Source of the DNA: Streptomyces sp. HPF1205
Lineage (GTDB): Bacteria; Actinomycetota; Actinomycetes; Streptomycetales; Streptomycetaceae
Assembly (NCBI RefSeq): GCF_020400825.1
Contig: NZ_JAINVH010000001.1
Span: 1 to 64,000, forward strand
Reading direction: 5' to 3'
DNA length: 64,000 nt
In this document: positions 1 through 8,713 of the stretch, one piece after another
How positions within the stretch are numbered: position 1 is the first letter of the stretch
Layout of the letters: every line of letters begins with the position of its first letter
Translations under genes and position numbers: made by a program
The notes under the pieces: model-generated
What the model was told of the DNA's origin: nothing
The model's input: only the letters and a program-made list of their open reading frames with translations
The model's database searches: none

Positions 1-8
1 TTTTTTGC

Positions 9-44
9 GGCTGGGGCAGCCCGTTTTCTTCGGGGACCCCAGCC
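9..44. terminator. GC hairpin at left edge, candidate terminator
   Basis: Eight-base arms GGCTGGGG (9-16) and CCCCAGCC (37-44) can pair around a 20-base loop. It lies about 70 bases past the stop of the leftward membrane-protein gene, so it could end that transcript. A run of six T at 1-6 precedes it and may be the tail of a terminator belonging to a rightward gene outside the window. The loop is long, so the call is tentative. Confidence 0.35.
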
Positions 45-114
45 CCTTTGCTGCGCTCCTTCGGCGAGGCCCGGGGACCGGTTGTGCATCCCCGTAGCCC
101 CGCCGCTCCGCGGC

Positions 115-1467
115 TCAGCTGTCCTTCGCGGCCTGGATGAGCTGGAGGTCCAGGGATTCCCGGCGAATGCGCTGGTCCATGTACAGAAGGCCGGTCACGC
201 CGGCGCTGATCGGGAGCGTGAGGGTCGAGGCGATGACGGCGCCGACGCCCGAGAGGATGAGAAAGGACCAGCTCGGCGAGGAATCGCCGGACAGGAAACC
301 GCTGAAACCACCGTCACCGGTCAGCCACAGCGAGAGAAGAGTAAAGGGCAGACTGACGAAGGCCGTGACGAGGTAGGACAGCAGAAGGCCCAGGAGTTGG
401 ACGCCGAGCACGCGCCACCAGTCGCCCCGTACCAGTTTGGCCGACCGTTTCATGGCCGCCGCGATCCCCTGCTTCTCCAGCATCAGGGCGGGCGCCGCCA
501 GACTCCACTGCACCAGCAGCCAGACGAGGACGACGAAGCCCCCCAGGAGGCCCAGCGAGGCGAGGGCGGCGCCCCCGTCGGCCGCACCCGCGAGGGACAC
601 GAGTGCCCCTGGCAGCACGGAGACGGCCAGCACCGCGGCGCCGATGAAGGGAAGGAGCAAGGCCAGGCCGAAGAGCTGCCCCACACGAGGTGTGGCATCA
701 CCCCGCACCTCGGCCGCGGCGACGGGACGGCCCAGCACCGCGCGGCTGATGACCAGGGTCAGGAACGCGGTCGCCGTGCACCATCCGATCATGACTGTGA
801 TGAAGGCCAGGCCCATCCAGCCCATGGTGCCGCCGAGCGCGTGCACGATGTCGCCCACGCTCGGATCAGGGTTGTCCTGGAGCCTGCGCAGGCGGTCGTC
901 GTCGTTCCACAGACCCTGGACGACGACTGCGACGGCTTGCGTGACCAGTGCGATGGCGAAAGTGACCCCTATGACGGCCCGCCAGTGCAGCCGAAGCGTG
1001 GCGATGGCGCCGTCCAGTATCTCGCCCGCGCCGAGCGGTCGCAGCGGAATGACGCCCGGTTTGGGCGCGGCCGGTCTGCTCCACGCGCCGGGTGCCTGCC
1101 AGCCGCCGCCAGGCGTCTGGCTTCCCCACCTCGGGCCGCCGTGGGCGGGCGGCGCCGAGGGAGGCGTCCACCGGGCCCACCCCGCGACCGGCGGCGGTTG
1201 CTGCCGCGACCAGCCGCTCTGCGGGCTCCCAGGGCCCTCGGCGGCGGATTGCGGCGCGTCCTCCCGCGTCGCCTGCTCGGCCTCCGGCTTCGGCGGCGTC
1301 GCACCCGGATCCGTACCCCGTCCCGTATCCGAGGCGGGCGGGCGGTTCTCGGACGGGTCGGACGGGGGACCGGGATCGGGGGTGGAGGAGGGGGCGGAGC
1401 TGTCGCCGGCGTCCGGCTCGGAGGAGCCGGAGGATCCGGGCGTTGCCCAGCCCGGAGTGTTCGTCAT
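115..1467 (-). CDS. Polytopic membrane protein, glycerophosphodiesterase-membrane-domain-like (DUF7847 type)
   Basis: A 450-residue protein in two parts. Residues 1 to about 150 are a Pro/Ser/Gly-rich, probably disordered cytoplasmic region. The remainder starts with a conserved-looking segment (PLGAGEILDGAI) and holds about six hydrophobic helices. This build is common in actinobacterial proteins annotated as glycerophosphoryl diester phosphodiesterase membrane domain proteins, which carry no phosphodiesterase catalytic domain; the role is unknown. I chose the ATG at 1467 because the 18 residues upstream (down from 1521) run into the intergenic region shared with the divergent mtnA. An envelope function is inference only. 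Confidence 0.8.
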   Translation of the reverse strand: MTNTPGWATPGSSGSSEPDAGDSSAPSSTPDPGPPSDPSENRPPASDTGRGTDPGATPPKPEAEQATREDAPQSAAEGPGSPQSGWSRQQPPPVAGWARWTPPSAPPAHGGPRWGSQTPGGGWQAPGAWSRPAAPKPGVIPLRPLGAGEILDGAIATLRLHWRAVIGVTFAIALVTQAVAVVVQGLWNDDDRLRRLQDNPDPSVGDIVHALGGTMGWMGLAFITVMIGWCTATAFLTLVISRAVLGRPVAAAEVRGDATPRVGQLFGLALLLPFIGAAVLAVSVLPGALVSLAGAADGGAALASLGLLGGFVVLVWLLVQWSLAAPALMLEKQGIAAAMKRSAKLVRGDWWRVLGVQLLGLLLSYLVTAFVSLPFTLLSLWLTGDGGFSGFLSGDSSPSWSFLILSGVGAVIASTLTLPISAGVTGLLYMDQRIRRESLDLQLIQAAKDS

Positions 1468-1561
1468 CGGTGGCCGCCCCTTCGGGTGTGCGTGCGTAGG
1501 ACCAAGCCGCCATCGTGCCATGGGCTGCCTTTGAGGCGGTCCGGGAGGGCAGACTGAGGGA

Positions 1562-2617
1562 ATGGGTGATCAGTTCGCGCGACCTGAGTCCGGTGTGATT
1601 CCCGCGTTGCGGTGGGAGGAGCCGCCGGAAGGTCCGGTACTCGTGCTTCTTGACCAGACCCGGCTTCCGCAGGAGGAGGTCGAGTTGATGTGTACGGATG
1701 TGCAGGCTCTTGTCGGGGCGATCCGCGACCTTGCGGTACGGGGGGCTCCGCTGCTGGGGCTTGCCGGCGCCTACGGGATCGCGCTCGCGGCGGCCCGCGG
1801 ATACGACATCCACGAGGCCGCCGAACTCCTGGCCCGGGCGCGGCCCACGGCGGTGAACCTGGAGTACGGGGTGCGCCGGGCTGTGGCGGCCTTCGAGGGG
1901 GCGCAGGACGGCCGGCGGGCCGAGGCCGTGCTGGCGGAGGCCCGGGCGCTGCACGCGGAGGACGCGGCGGCGAGCACGGCGATGGCCGCGCACGGGGAGC
2001 GGCTGCTGGCGGAACTCGTACCGGGCGGCGGGTACCGGCTCCTGACGCACTGCAACACGGGCGCGCTCGTGTCCGGCGGCGAGGGGACCGCGCTGGGGGT
2101 GGTGATGGCAGCGCACAAGGCCGGGGAACTGCGCCGGCTGTGGGTCGACGAGACACGGCCGCTGTTGCAGGGGGCGCGTTTGACGGCGTACGAGGCGGCG
2201 CGCGCCGAGATGCCGTACACGTTGCTGGCGGACTGCGCGGCGGGGTCGCTGTTCACCGCGGGCGAGGTGGACGCGGTCCTGGTGGGGGCGGACCGGATCG
2301 CGGCGGACGGCTCGACGGCGAACAAGGTGGGGAGCTATCCGCTGGCGGTGCTGGCCAAGTACCACCACGTGCCCTTCGTCGTGGTGGCGCCGACGACGTC
2401 GGTGGACCTGCGCACGCCCGACGGCGCGTCGATCGAGGTGGAGCAGCGTGCGGGCAGTGAGGTGACGGACCTGGCGCCGTCGCCGCTGGGGACGCAGGCG
2501 TACAACCCGGCGTTCGACGTCACGCCGCCGGAGCTGATCACGGCGATCGTCACGGAGAAGGGCGTCGTCTCGCCGGTGACCGGGGAGCGGCTGGCCGAAA
2601 TGTGCTCGCAGCAGTGA
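1562..2617 (+). CDS. mtnA: S-methyl-5-thioribose-1-phosphate isomerase
   Basis: A 351-residue enzyme of the methionine salvage pathway. The family converts 5-methylthioribose 1-phosphate to 5-methylthioribulose 1-phosphate in the cytosol. The eIF2B-like fold is recognisable: an N-terminal segment with VRGAPLLGLAGAYG, the HCNTG loop carrying the catalytic Cys (about residue 164), and GADRIAADG with the catalytic Asp (about residue 244), followed by NKVGSYPLAVLAKYH. Length is normal. The start is 94 bp from the divergent membrane-protein start. No other salvage gene is adjacent. A strong hairpin follows 33 bp after the stop, so it is probably transcribed alone. Confidence 0.95.
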   Translation: MGDQFARPESGVIPALRWEEPPEGPVLVLLDQTRLPQEEVELMCTDVQALVGAIRDLAVRGAPLLGLAGAYGIALAAARGYDIHEAAELLARARPTAVNLEYGVRRAVAAFEGAQDGRRAEAVLAEARALHAEDAAASTAMAAHGERLLAELVPGGGYRLLTHCNTGALVSGGEGTALGVVMAAHKAGELRRLWVDETRPLLQGARLTAYEAARAEMPYTLLADCAAGSLFTAGEVDAVLVGADRIAADGSTANKVGSYPLAVLAKYHHVPFVVVAPTTSVDLRTPDGASIEVEQRAGSEVTDLAPSPLGTQAYNPAFDVTPPELITAIVTEKGVVSPVTGERLAEMCSQQ

Positions 2618-2650
2618 CCGAGTGCCGTTACAGGACGTAGCGGCAGGTCA

Positions 2651-2699
2651 CACCGTTCGGTGCCGCGGCGGATCCGGACCGCCGCGACACCGAACGGTG
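2651..2699 (+). terminator. Strong rho-independent-type hairpin after mtnA
   Basis: Arms CACCGTTCGGTG (2651-2662) and CACCGAACGGTG (2688-2699) pair perfectly. They extend inward through CGCGGCGG (2664-2671) and CCGCCGCG (2679-2686) with one C/A mismatch and a seven-base loop. A 20-base-pair stem with no T tract is the usual Streptomyces terminator form. It separates mtnA from mtrA. Confidence 0.85.
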
Positions 2700-2713
2700 G
2701 CGTCCCGGACGAG

Positions 2714-2722
2714 TTGTCCACA
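2714..2722 (+). promoter_or_regulatory. DnaA-box consensus TTGTCCACA upstream of mtrA
   Basis: TTGTCCACA matches the preferred Streptomyces DnaA-box sequence at all nine positions. It lies between the mtnA terminator and the mtrA start. A single box is not an origin; it may be a DnaA regulatory or titration site, or chance. A second perfect copy is at 7669-7677. Confidence 0.4.
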
Positions 2723-2888
2723 GGCGTCGGGGCTCGAAGGTGCCGCGGGTGCCCGGGGCGGGCCATACTGGCGGCATGATCCAGGGTCGCGGCCGGCGGC
2801 GGAGTGAGATCCACGGCTGACATCGGGGCGACGGATTCCGCTGGACGTCCATGGACATTCATGGACAATGGCCCTTTCCGTGACCTCG

Positions 2889-2903
2889 GTCACCCATGGT
2901 CAC
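2889..2903 (+). promoter_or_regulatory. GTCAC direct repeat, candidate MtrA autoregulatory site
   Basis: GTCAC occurs at 2889-2893 and 2899-2903, exactly 10 bp apart and therefore on the same helix face, 22 bp before the chosen mtrA start. Mycobacterial MtrA binds direct repeats beginning GTCAC. The site is thus a candidate for autoregulation, inferred from spacing and sequence only. Confidence 0.35.
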
Positions 2904-2924
2904 GGGAACCGATATGCAAATGGG

Positions 2925-3614
2925 ATGATGGTCGGTATGAAGGGACGTGTCCTGGTCGTCGACGACGACACCGCGCTGTCGGAGATGCTTGGCATCGTGC
3001 TGCGCGGAGAGGGTTTCGAGCCGTCGTTCTGCGCGGACGGCGACAAGGCGCTGGCGGCCTTCCGGGAGACCAAGCCGGATCTGGTCCTCCTCGACCTCAT
3101 GCTGCCCGGGCGGGACGGCATCGACGTGTGCCGGCAGATCCGGGCGGAGTCGGGCGTGCCGATCGTCATGCTCACCGCAAAGAGCGACACCGTGGACGTG
3201 GTGGTCGGCCTGGAGTCGGGCGCCGACGACTACGTGATCAAGCCGTTCAAGCCGAAGGAGCTGGTGGCCCGGGTGCGGGCGCGGCTGCGGCGGGCCGAGG
3301 AGCCGACGCCCGAGCAGCTCACCATAGGCGACCTGGTGATCGACGTGGCCGGGCACTCCGTGAAGCGGGACGGACAGCCCATCGCGCTGACCCCGCTCGA
3401 GTTCGACCTGCTGGTGGCGCTGGCCCGAAAGCCGTGGCAGGTGTTCACCCGTGAGGTCCTCCTGGAGCAGGTGTGGGGCTACCGGCACGCGGCGGACACC
3501 CGGCTGGTGAACGTGCATGTGCAGCGGCTGCGGTCGAAGGTGGAGCAGGATCCCGAGCGTCCGGAGATCGTCGTGACGGTTCGCGGGGTCGGCTACAAGG
3601 CGGGCCCGGGCTGA
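2925..3614 (+). CDS. mtrA: Response regulator MtrA (OmpR/PhoB family)
   Basis: A 229-residue two-component regulator. The receiver domain shows the acidic triad (VVDDD, residues 12-15), the phosphoacceptor Asp57 in LLDLMLPG, and the conserved Lys in KPFKPKELVARVR. The C-terminal winged helix ends with VRGVGYKAGPG. MtrA controls cell-wall, replication and developmental genes in actinobacteria, with MtrB as kinase. ATGs at 2925, 2928 and 2937 are all possible; 2925 gives the usual family length, and 2937 (MKGRVLVVDDD) is the minimal alternative. One base separates its stop from the mtrB ATG. Candidate operator repeats lie just upstream. Confidence 0.96.
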   Translation: MMVGMKGRVLVVDDDTALSEMLGIVLRGEGFEPSFCADGDKALAAFRETKPDLVLLDLMLPGRDGIDVCRQIRAESGVPIVMLTAKSDTVDVVVGLESGADDYVIKPFKPKELVARVRARLRRAEEPTPEQLTIGDLVIDVAGHSVKRDGQPIALTPLEFDLLVALARKPWQVFTREVLLEQVWGYRHAADTRLVNVHVQRLRSKVEQDPERPEIVVTVRGVGYKAGPG

Positions 3615-3615
3615 C

Positions 3616-5787
3616 ATGCGCGCGTCCTACGAGCGTGAGCGGCTGGAGAGCCGGCTGGCAGGCCCCATGCGGGGCCTGCTGCCGGTGATCCGCTCCTTCC
3701 TGCGCTGGGCACGGCGTCCCGTGCAGCCCGCGACGAGGCTGTGGCGGCGCAACATCCAGTTGCGGGTGGTGGCGTTCACGCTCCTGATGTCGGTCGGGGT
3801 GGTGCTGCTGCTGGGCTTCGTCGTCATCGGCCAGGTCAAGAACGGCCTGCTGGACGCCAAGGAGAAGGCCGCGGAGAACCAGGCGACCAGTGGTTTCGCG
3901 CTCGCCAAGTCGATGGCCGAACGGGGCACCCAGACGCAGGACACAGCCGGGTCCGGCACTCCGAACACGGGAGTGGACTCCGGGAACTGGGTGACCAACC
4001 TGGTCGACCAGTTCTCCAGCGGCGGCAAGGGCGTCTACTACATCGTCACCCTCAGCCCGGCGGCCGACTCCGGGAAGTCGTTCGGCGAGGGCGGCGCCTA
4101 CCTGCACGGGCCGCGCGGCTCGGGCGGCGTGCTCCCGGTGCCGAGCATCCCCAAGAGCCTCAGCGACGCGGTCGAGACGCACACCGGCGCGCTCGAGGAA
4201 TACACGGTCATCAAGACCGACACCGGGACGCAGCGGGGCCTGGCGATCGGCAAGCGCATGACCGACATCAACGGCGGTACCTACCAGCTCTACTACCTCT
4301 TCCCCTTCGACCAGGAGGAGAAGACGCTCGGCCTGGTCAAGGGCACGCTGGCGACCGCGGGGATATTCGTCGTGGTGCTGCTCGGCGCCATCGCCTGGCT
4401 GGTGACGCGGCAGGTGGTCACGCCGGTCCGGATGGCCGCGGGCATCGCCGAGCGGCTGGCGGCCGGCAGGCTGCAGGAGCGGATGCAGGTCACCGGCGAG
4501 GACGACATCGCGCGGCTCGGTGAGTCCTTCAACAAGATGGCGCAGAACCTGCAGGTCAAGATCCAGCAGCTGGAGGACCTGTCGCGGATGCAGCGCCGGT
4601 TCGTCTCCGACGTGTCGCACGAACTGCGGACCCCGCTGACGACCGTACGAATGGCCGCGGACGTGCTGCACGACGCCCGGACCGACTTCGACCCGGTGAC
4701 CGCCAGGTCGGCGGAACTGCTGCAGAACCAGCTCGACCGCTTCGAGTCGCTGCTGTCGGACCTGCTGGAGATCAGCCGCTTCGACGCGGGCGCCGCGGAG
4801 CTGTCGGCCGAGCCGATAGACCTGCGCGAGGTGGTGCGCCGCGTGGTGGAGGCCGCGGAACCACTGGCCGAGCGCAAGGGCAGCCATGTCACGGTGCGCG
4901 GGGACGCGCAGCCGGTGATAGCCGAGGCCGATCCGCGCCGGGTCGAGCGCATCCTGCGCAACCTGGTGGTCAACGCGATCGAGCACGGCGAGGGCCGGGA
5001 CGTGGTGGTGCGGCTGGCGACGGCCGACGGCGCGGTCGCGGTCGCGGTGCGGGACTACGGGGTCGGGCTGAAGCCCGGCGAGGCCACCCGGGTGTTCAAC
5101 CGCTTCTGGCGGGCCGACCCGGCGCGGGCACGCACCACCGGCGGCACGGGCCTCGGGCTGTCCATCGCGGTGGAGGACGCGCGACTTCACGGCGGCTGGC
5201 TGCAGGCGTGGGGTGAGCCGGGCGGCGGCTCGCAGTTCAGGATGACGTTGCCGCGCACGGCCGGCGACAGCCTGCGCGGTTCGCCGATACCGCTGGAGCC
5301 GGACGATTCGCGGCGCAACCGCGGACTGAACACCTCCGGCCTGCCGGCCAGGGCCTCGGGGCCGCCGGGTCTGCCCGTCCCGCGTGCCGTGTCGGGGAAC
5401 GGCGCCGTCGGCGGCGCGGCGGCCGGACCGGTGCGCGGCATGGCGGGCGGCGGCCCGGGTACGGGCGGCCCGGGGTACGCAGGCGTTCCCGCCGCGCGCG
5501 GCCCGGCCGACCCCGGCGGCTCTGCCGCGGGTGACGGTGCGCCCGGCGCGAATGGCGCGAACGGCATGAACGGTGTGCCCGGCGCCGGTGGGTTCGCCGG
5601 CACCGGTACGGGCGGAGTCCGCCCGGTGGCCGGGCGGACTCCCGCGCCACGGATACCCGCCATACCGCCCATACCGCCGAAGCCGAGCGTGCCGCCGTGG
5701 CCGCCGGCCGCCGACCCCGCGGCGATGCCCGGCAGCGGCGCGCGCGTGGTGGAGCGCAGGGAAACCGCTCGGGAGGACGACGTCTGA
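3616..5787 (+). CDS. mtrB: Sensor histidine kinase MtrB with long Gly/Pro/Ala-rich tail
   Basis: A 723-residue membrane kinase that pairs with MtrA. The order is: cytoplasmic start, membrane helix near residues 52-75, an extracytoplasmic domain, a second helix near 245-265, HAMP, an H-box with His335 (VSDVSHELRTPLTT), an N-box near 448 (RNLVVNAIEHGEG) and a G-box near 510 (GTGLGLS). After the ATPase domain (about residue 553) comes a cytoplasmic tail of about 170 residues, low in complexity, partly collagen-like, and ending in a Pro-rich stretch (PPIPPKPSVPPWPP). The stop overlaps the lpqB start by one base (TGATG), so mtrA-mtrB-lpqB form one operon. Confidence 0.95.
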   Translation: MRASYERERLESRLAGPMRGLLPVIRSFLRWARRPVQPATRLWRRNIQLRVVAFTLLMSVGVVLLLGFVVIGQVKNGLLDAKEKAAENQATSGFALAKSMAERGTQTQDTAGSGTPNTGVDSGNWVTNLVDQFSSGGKGVYYIVTLSPAADSGKSFGEGGAYLHGPRGSGGVLPVPSIPKSLSDAVETHTGALEEYTVIKTDTGTQRGLAIGKRMTDINGGTYQLYYLFPFDQEEKTLGLVKGTLATAGIFVVVLLGAIAWLVTRQVVTPVRMAAGIAERLAAGRLQERMQVTGEDDIARLGESFNKMAQNLQVKIQQLEDLSRMQRRFVSDVSHELRTPLTTVRMAADVLHDARTDFDPVTARSAELLQNQLDRFESLLSDLLEISRFDAGAAELSAEPIDLREVVRRVVEAAEPLAERKGSHVTVRGDAQPVIAEADPRRVERILRNLVVNAIEHGEGRDVVVRLATADGAVAVAVRDYGVGLKPGEATRVFNRFWRADPARARTTGGTGLGLSIAVEDARLHGGWLQAWGEPGGGSQFRMTLPRTAGDSLRGSPIPLEPDDSRRNRGLNTSGLPARASGPPGLPVPRAVSGNGAVGGAAAGPVRGMAGGGPGTGGPGYAGVPAARGPADPGGSAAGDGAPGANGANGMNGVPGAGGFAGTGTGGVRPVAGRTPAPRIPAIPPIPPKPSVPPWPPAADPAAMPGSGARVVERRETAREDDV

Positions 5788-7622
5788 TGCGTGCTTTGGG
5801 GGGTCGGCGGTCGCTGCGCCATGGCTGGCTGCCGGTCTGCGCGGTGCTGCTGGCCGGCTGTGCCTCGATGCCCAGCAGCGGCGAGGTGCGCAAGGTGGGC
5901 GACGGGCAGCGGCAGGACAGCGGACCGTCGCAGACACGGGTGTTCGGCCTGCCGCCGCACGCCGGTGAGAGCGCGCCCGACATCGTCAACGGCTTCCTGG
6001 AGGCCACCACCGGCGACGAGACCGACTTCGCGACCGCCAAGAAGTACCTGACGGCCGAGGCCGCCGCGAGCTGGAACCCGTACGCCAAGATCACCGTGTA
6101 CGCGGGAGGTGAGCCCGACACCAAGGAGGACACCGGGATCAGCCGCAAGGACGGCTGGGTGCGGGTGAACCTGTCGGGGCAGGAGGCGGCCGTCGTCGAC
6201 GTCCAGCACGCCTACCGGCCGGCCCAGGGCTCGTTCGAGACCTCGTTCCACCTCAGCCGGGTGAAGAACGAGTGGCGCATCGACGAGCTGGCGGACGGCC
6301 TGGTGATGTCGCTGTCGAACTTCCAGCGGCTGTACCACTCGGTGGACATGTACTACTTCGCCGACGTCGGCACCGACGCGCAGCGCGCCGGCGGTACGGC
6401 GGAGCCGCTGGTGGCCGATCCGGTGTACCTGCGCAACGACAGCGACCCGCTGGTGCCCACGGTCTCCGCGCTGCTCGCCGGTCCCACCGAGTGGCTGGAC
6501 CCGGTGGTGTCGACAGCGGTGCCGCGGCAGGCGCGGCTGTACGACAAGGGGGACGACCACGGCGTCACGCTGGACGACTCCCAGCACCTCAAGGTGCGGC
6601 TCGACCACGCCGCCGACGGTCTGGGCGGGCAGCAGTGCGTACGGTTCGCGGCGCAGTTGTTCGCCACCGTCCACGAGGAGGCGTCTCCGAAGCTGGCCTC
6701 GGCCGAGGTGGACCACGCCGACGGGTCCACGGCCTGCGTCATGACCGCGGCCCAGGCGCAGCAGTACGGTCCGCCGAAGACGTCCGGGACGCCGGCCAGG
6801 GAGTACTACATCACCTCCGACGCCCAGCACCAGCTTGTCTCGGTGACAGGGGAGGACACCAAGGCGTATCCGGTGCCCGGGCCCTTCGGCACGGGCAAGG
6901 CCGACCTGGACGCCGTCGCCGTACGGCAGGACGAACGGGAGGCGGCCGCGGTCAGGGCCAACGGTAAGTCACTGGTGGTGGGATCGCTGGTGGACGGAGG
7001 GTCGTTCGGCGCGCCCGTGCTGACCAGCCATGCCCAGGACACCAAGAACGACGGACTGAGCGCCCCGAGCTGGGACGGCTTCGGCGATCTGTGGGTGGCC
7101 GACCGGAACCCCGCGGCGCGGCAACTGCTGATGCTGCGCGGCGGCACCGGGCAGCCGAGCGAGGTCGCCGTTCCCGGGCTGACCGGCCGGATCGAGTCGC
7201 TGCGGGTCGCCTCCGACGGGGTACTGATCGCGCTCGTGGTCAAGCAGGGCGACTCCTCGACCCTTGAGCTGGGCCGGATAGCGCGCGGCGGCACCCTGGA
7301 CGACCCGCAGTTCGCGGTGACCGGCCTGCGCACGCTGACACCGCCCGACGAGAAGGTGACCTCCGTGTCCTGGGCGGGTTCCAGCAGGCTGGTGGTCCTG
7401 GGCGGCGTCATGGGCGGTGTGCAGCAGATCCAGTACGTCAACACGGACGGCTCCGCGGGCGCCGCTCTTCCCGGTGTGAGCGAGGCGGCGTCCGTCGCGG
7501 CCTCCGAGGACCAGAGCAGGCCGCTGCTGGCCTCCTACAACGGCTACGTGTACCGGCTGCCCGCGGACGTGGCCTGGAAGCAGCTCCTGCCCAAGGGCAC
7601 CAGTCCGGTCTATCCGGGGTGA
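5787..7622 (+). CDS. lpqB: Lipoprotein LpqB, MtrAB accessory factor
   Basis: A 611-residue lipoprotein. The signal peptide ends in lipobox LLAGC with Cys25 as the lipidation site. A GerMN-type domain follows in the first half and a beta-propeller-like C-terminal half in the second, as in the family. In mycobacteria LpqB contacts the extracellular part of MtrB and modulates MtrAB signalling; the same role is likely here because the genes overlap. The open frame extends upstream to 5697, but the ATG at 5787 gives a correct signal peptide and overlaps the mtrB stop. It is followed by a 108-bp gap with a DnaA-box-like site. Confidence 0.95.
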   Translation: MRALGGRRSLRHGWLPVCAVLLAGCASMPSSGEVRKVGDGQRQDSGPSQTRVFGLPPHAGESAPDIVNGFLEATTGDETDFATAKKYLTAEAAASWNPYAKITVYAGGEPDTKEDTGISRKDGWVRVNLSGQEAAVVDVQHAYRPAQGSFETSFHLSRVKNEWRIDELADGLVMSLSNFQRLYHSVDMYYFADVGTDAQRAGGTAEPLVADPVYLRNDSDPLVPTVSALLAGPTEWLDPVVSTAVPRQARLYDKGDDHGVTLDDSQHLKVRLDHAADGLGGQQCVRFAAQLFATVHEEASPKLASAEVDHADGSTACVMTAAQAQQYGPPKTSGTPAREYYITSDAQHQLVSVTGEDTKAYPVPGPFGTGKADLDAVAVRQDEREAAAVRANGKSLVVGSLVDGGSFGAPVLTSHAQDTKNDGLSAPSWDGFGDLWVADRNPAARQLLMLRGGTGQPSEVAVPGLTGRIESLRVASDGVLIALVVKQGDSSTLELGRIARGGTLDDPQFAVTGLRTLTPPDEKVTSVSWAGSSRLVVLGGVMGGVQQIQYVNTDGSAGAALPGVSEAASVAASEDQSRPLLASYNGYVYRLPADVAWKQLLPKGTSPVYPG

Positions 7623-7668
7623 CCCCGGGCCATCGGGGCGACGCGGCCCAGCGCGAGGCGGCCGTAGG

Positions 7669-7677
7669 TTGTCCACA
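7669..7677 (+). promoter_or_regulatory. Second DnaA-box consensus TTGTCCACA, between lpqB and comF
   Basis: TTGTCCACA again matches the Streptomyces DnaA-box consensus, 54 bp before the comF start. A partial inverted TGTGGA occurs at 7722-7727. Function not shown. Confidence 0.4.
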
Positions 7678-7730
7678 GCCCCCGAACGGGTGACTGGCGG
7701 CGCGCCCGCGGCGGCCGTCACTGTGGAGTC

Positions 7731-8438
7731 ATGCGGGGCTGGTGGCAGGAGATCGCCGGACTGGTGCTGCCGGTGGACTGCGCGGGTTGCGGGCTCCCGC
7801 GGACGGAGCTGTGCGAGCGGTGCCGGGGACTGCTGGGCGGGGCGGTCCCGGCGCGGCGCGTGCGTCCGTCACCCGAGCCGCCCGGCCTGCCTCCGGTCTG
7901 GGCGGCCGCGCGGTACGGGGACGAGGTGCGGGCCGTCGTCCTGGCGCACAAGGAGCGCGGTGCGCTGGGCCTCGCCCGGCCGCTGGGCACGGCACTGGCC
8001 GCCGCCGTCCAGCGGGTGGGCGTGACCGGCCCCATGCTGCTGGTGCCCGTGCCCTCGTCGCGGATGGCGGTGGCCCGGCGCGGGCACGACGCCACCGTCC
8101 GTATGGCCCGGGCCGCGGCCCGGGAGCTGCGCGGGCGAGGGATTCCGGCCGAAGTGGCGGCCGTGCTGCGGCAGCGGCGCCCCGTAGCCGACCAGTCCTC
8201 GCTGCCCGCTGCCGCCCGGTCGGCGAACCTGTCCGGCGCGGTGGTGGCGGCCGGGGGCGCCACCGCGCTGCTGCCCGCCGCGCCGGCGGTGCTGGTGGAC
8301 GACCTGATGACGACCGGGACGTCACTCACCGTGGCGGCCAGGGCCGTCACGGTCGCCGGCGGGCTGGTCGCGGGGGCGGCCGTGGTGGCCGGCCCGCGTG
8401 ATCCCGAAAACCGCTCGTATGTCTATTACCGCAGGTAG
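7731..8438 (+). CDS. ComF-family phosphoribosyltransferase-like protein
   Basis: A 235-residue protein of the ComFC/GntX type. The N-terminus has two Cys pairs (CAGC and CERC) that form the usual double-zinc-ribbon remnant, and the C-terminus has the PRPP-binding loop VLVDDLMTTGTS. ComFC is needed for DNA uptake in naturally competent bacteria. Most actinobacteria keep the gene without a known competence system, so its role here is unknown. The ATG at 7731 is the first start after the intergenic region. It is followed by a 275-bp leader region before hpf. Confidence 0.9.
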   Translation: MRGWWQEIAGLVLPVDCAGCGLPRTELCERCRGLLGGAVPARRVRPSPEPPGLPPVWAAARYGDEVRAVVLAHKERGALGLARPLGTALAAAVQRVGVTGPMLLVPVPSSRMAVARRGHDATVRMARAAARELRGRGIPAEVAAVLRQRRPVADQSSLPAAARSANLSGAVVAAGGATALLPAAPAVLVDDLMTTGTSLTVAARAVTVAGGLVAGAAVVAGPRDPENRSYVYYRR

Positions 8439-8713
8439 CAAAGGACAGTTTCACCCGAATGGAGGCAAGGCGGTGTTGGGGATGCCGACTTCCGCGCCGC
8501 GGGTCTATGTTCGGGGGTAAGGGAAGCGAACACTTGGGGTGTCGATCTTCCCGGTGGGGCATGAGGAGGTGAAAGCCGCGGCTTCGTGGTACCCGGAGAG
8601 CCCCGGGAGGCGAAGCGGCAGCAGACGCAGCGCCGGCCCGGGCGCGATGTCCGGTCGGCCTCAGGAAAGGGATCGCCCCGCACTGAGGGGGCGGTCCGGG
8701 AACGGAGTTCTGC

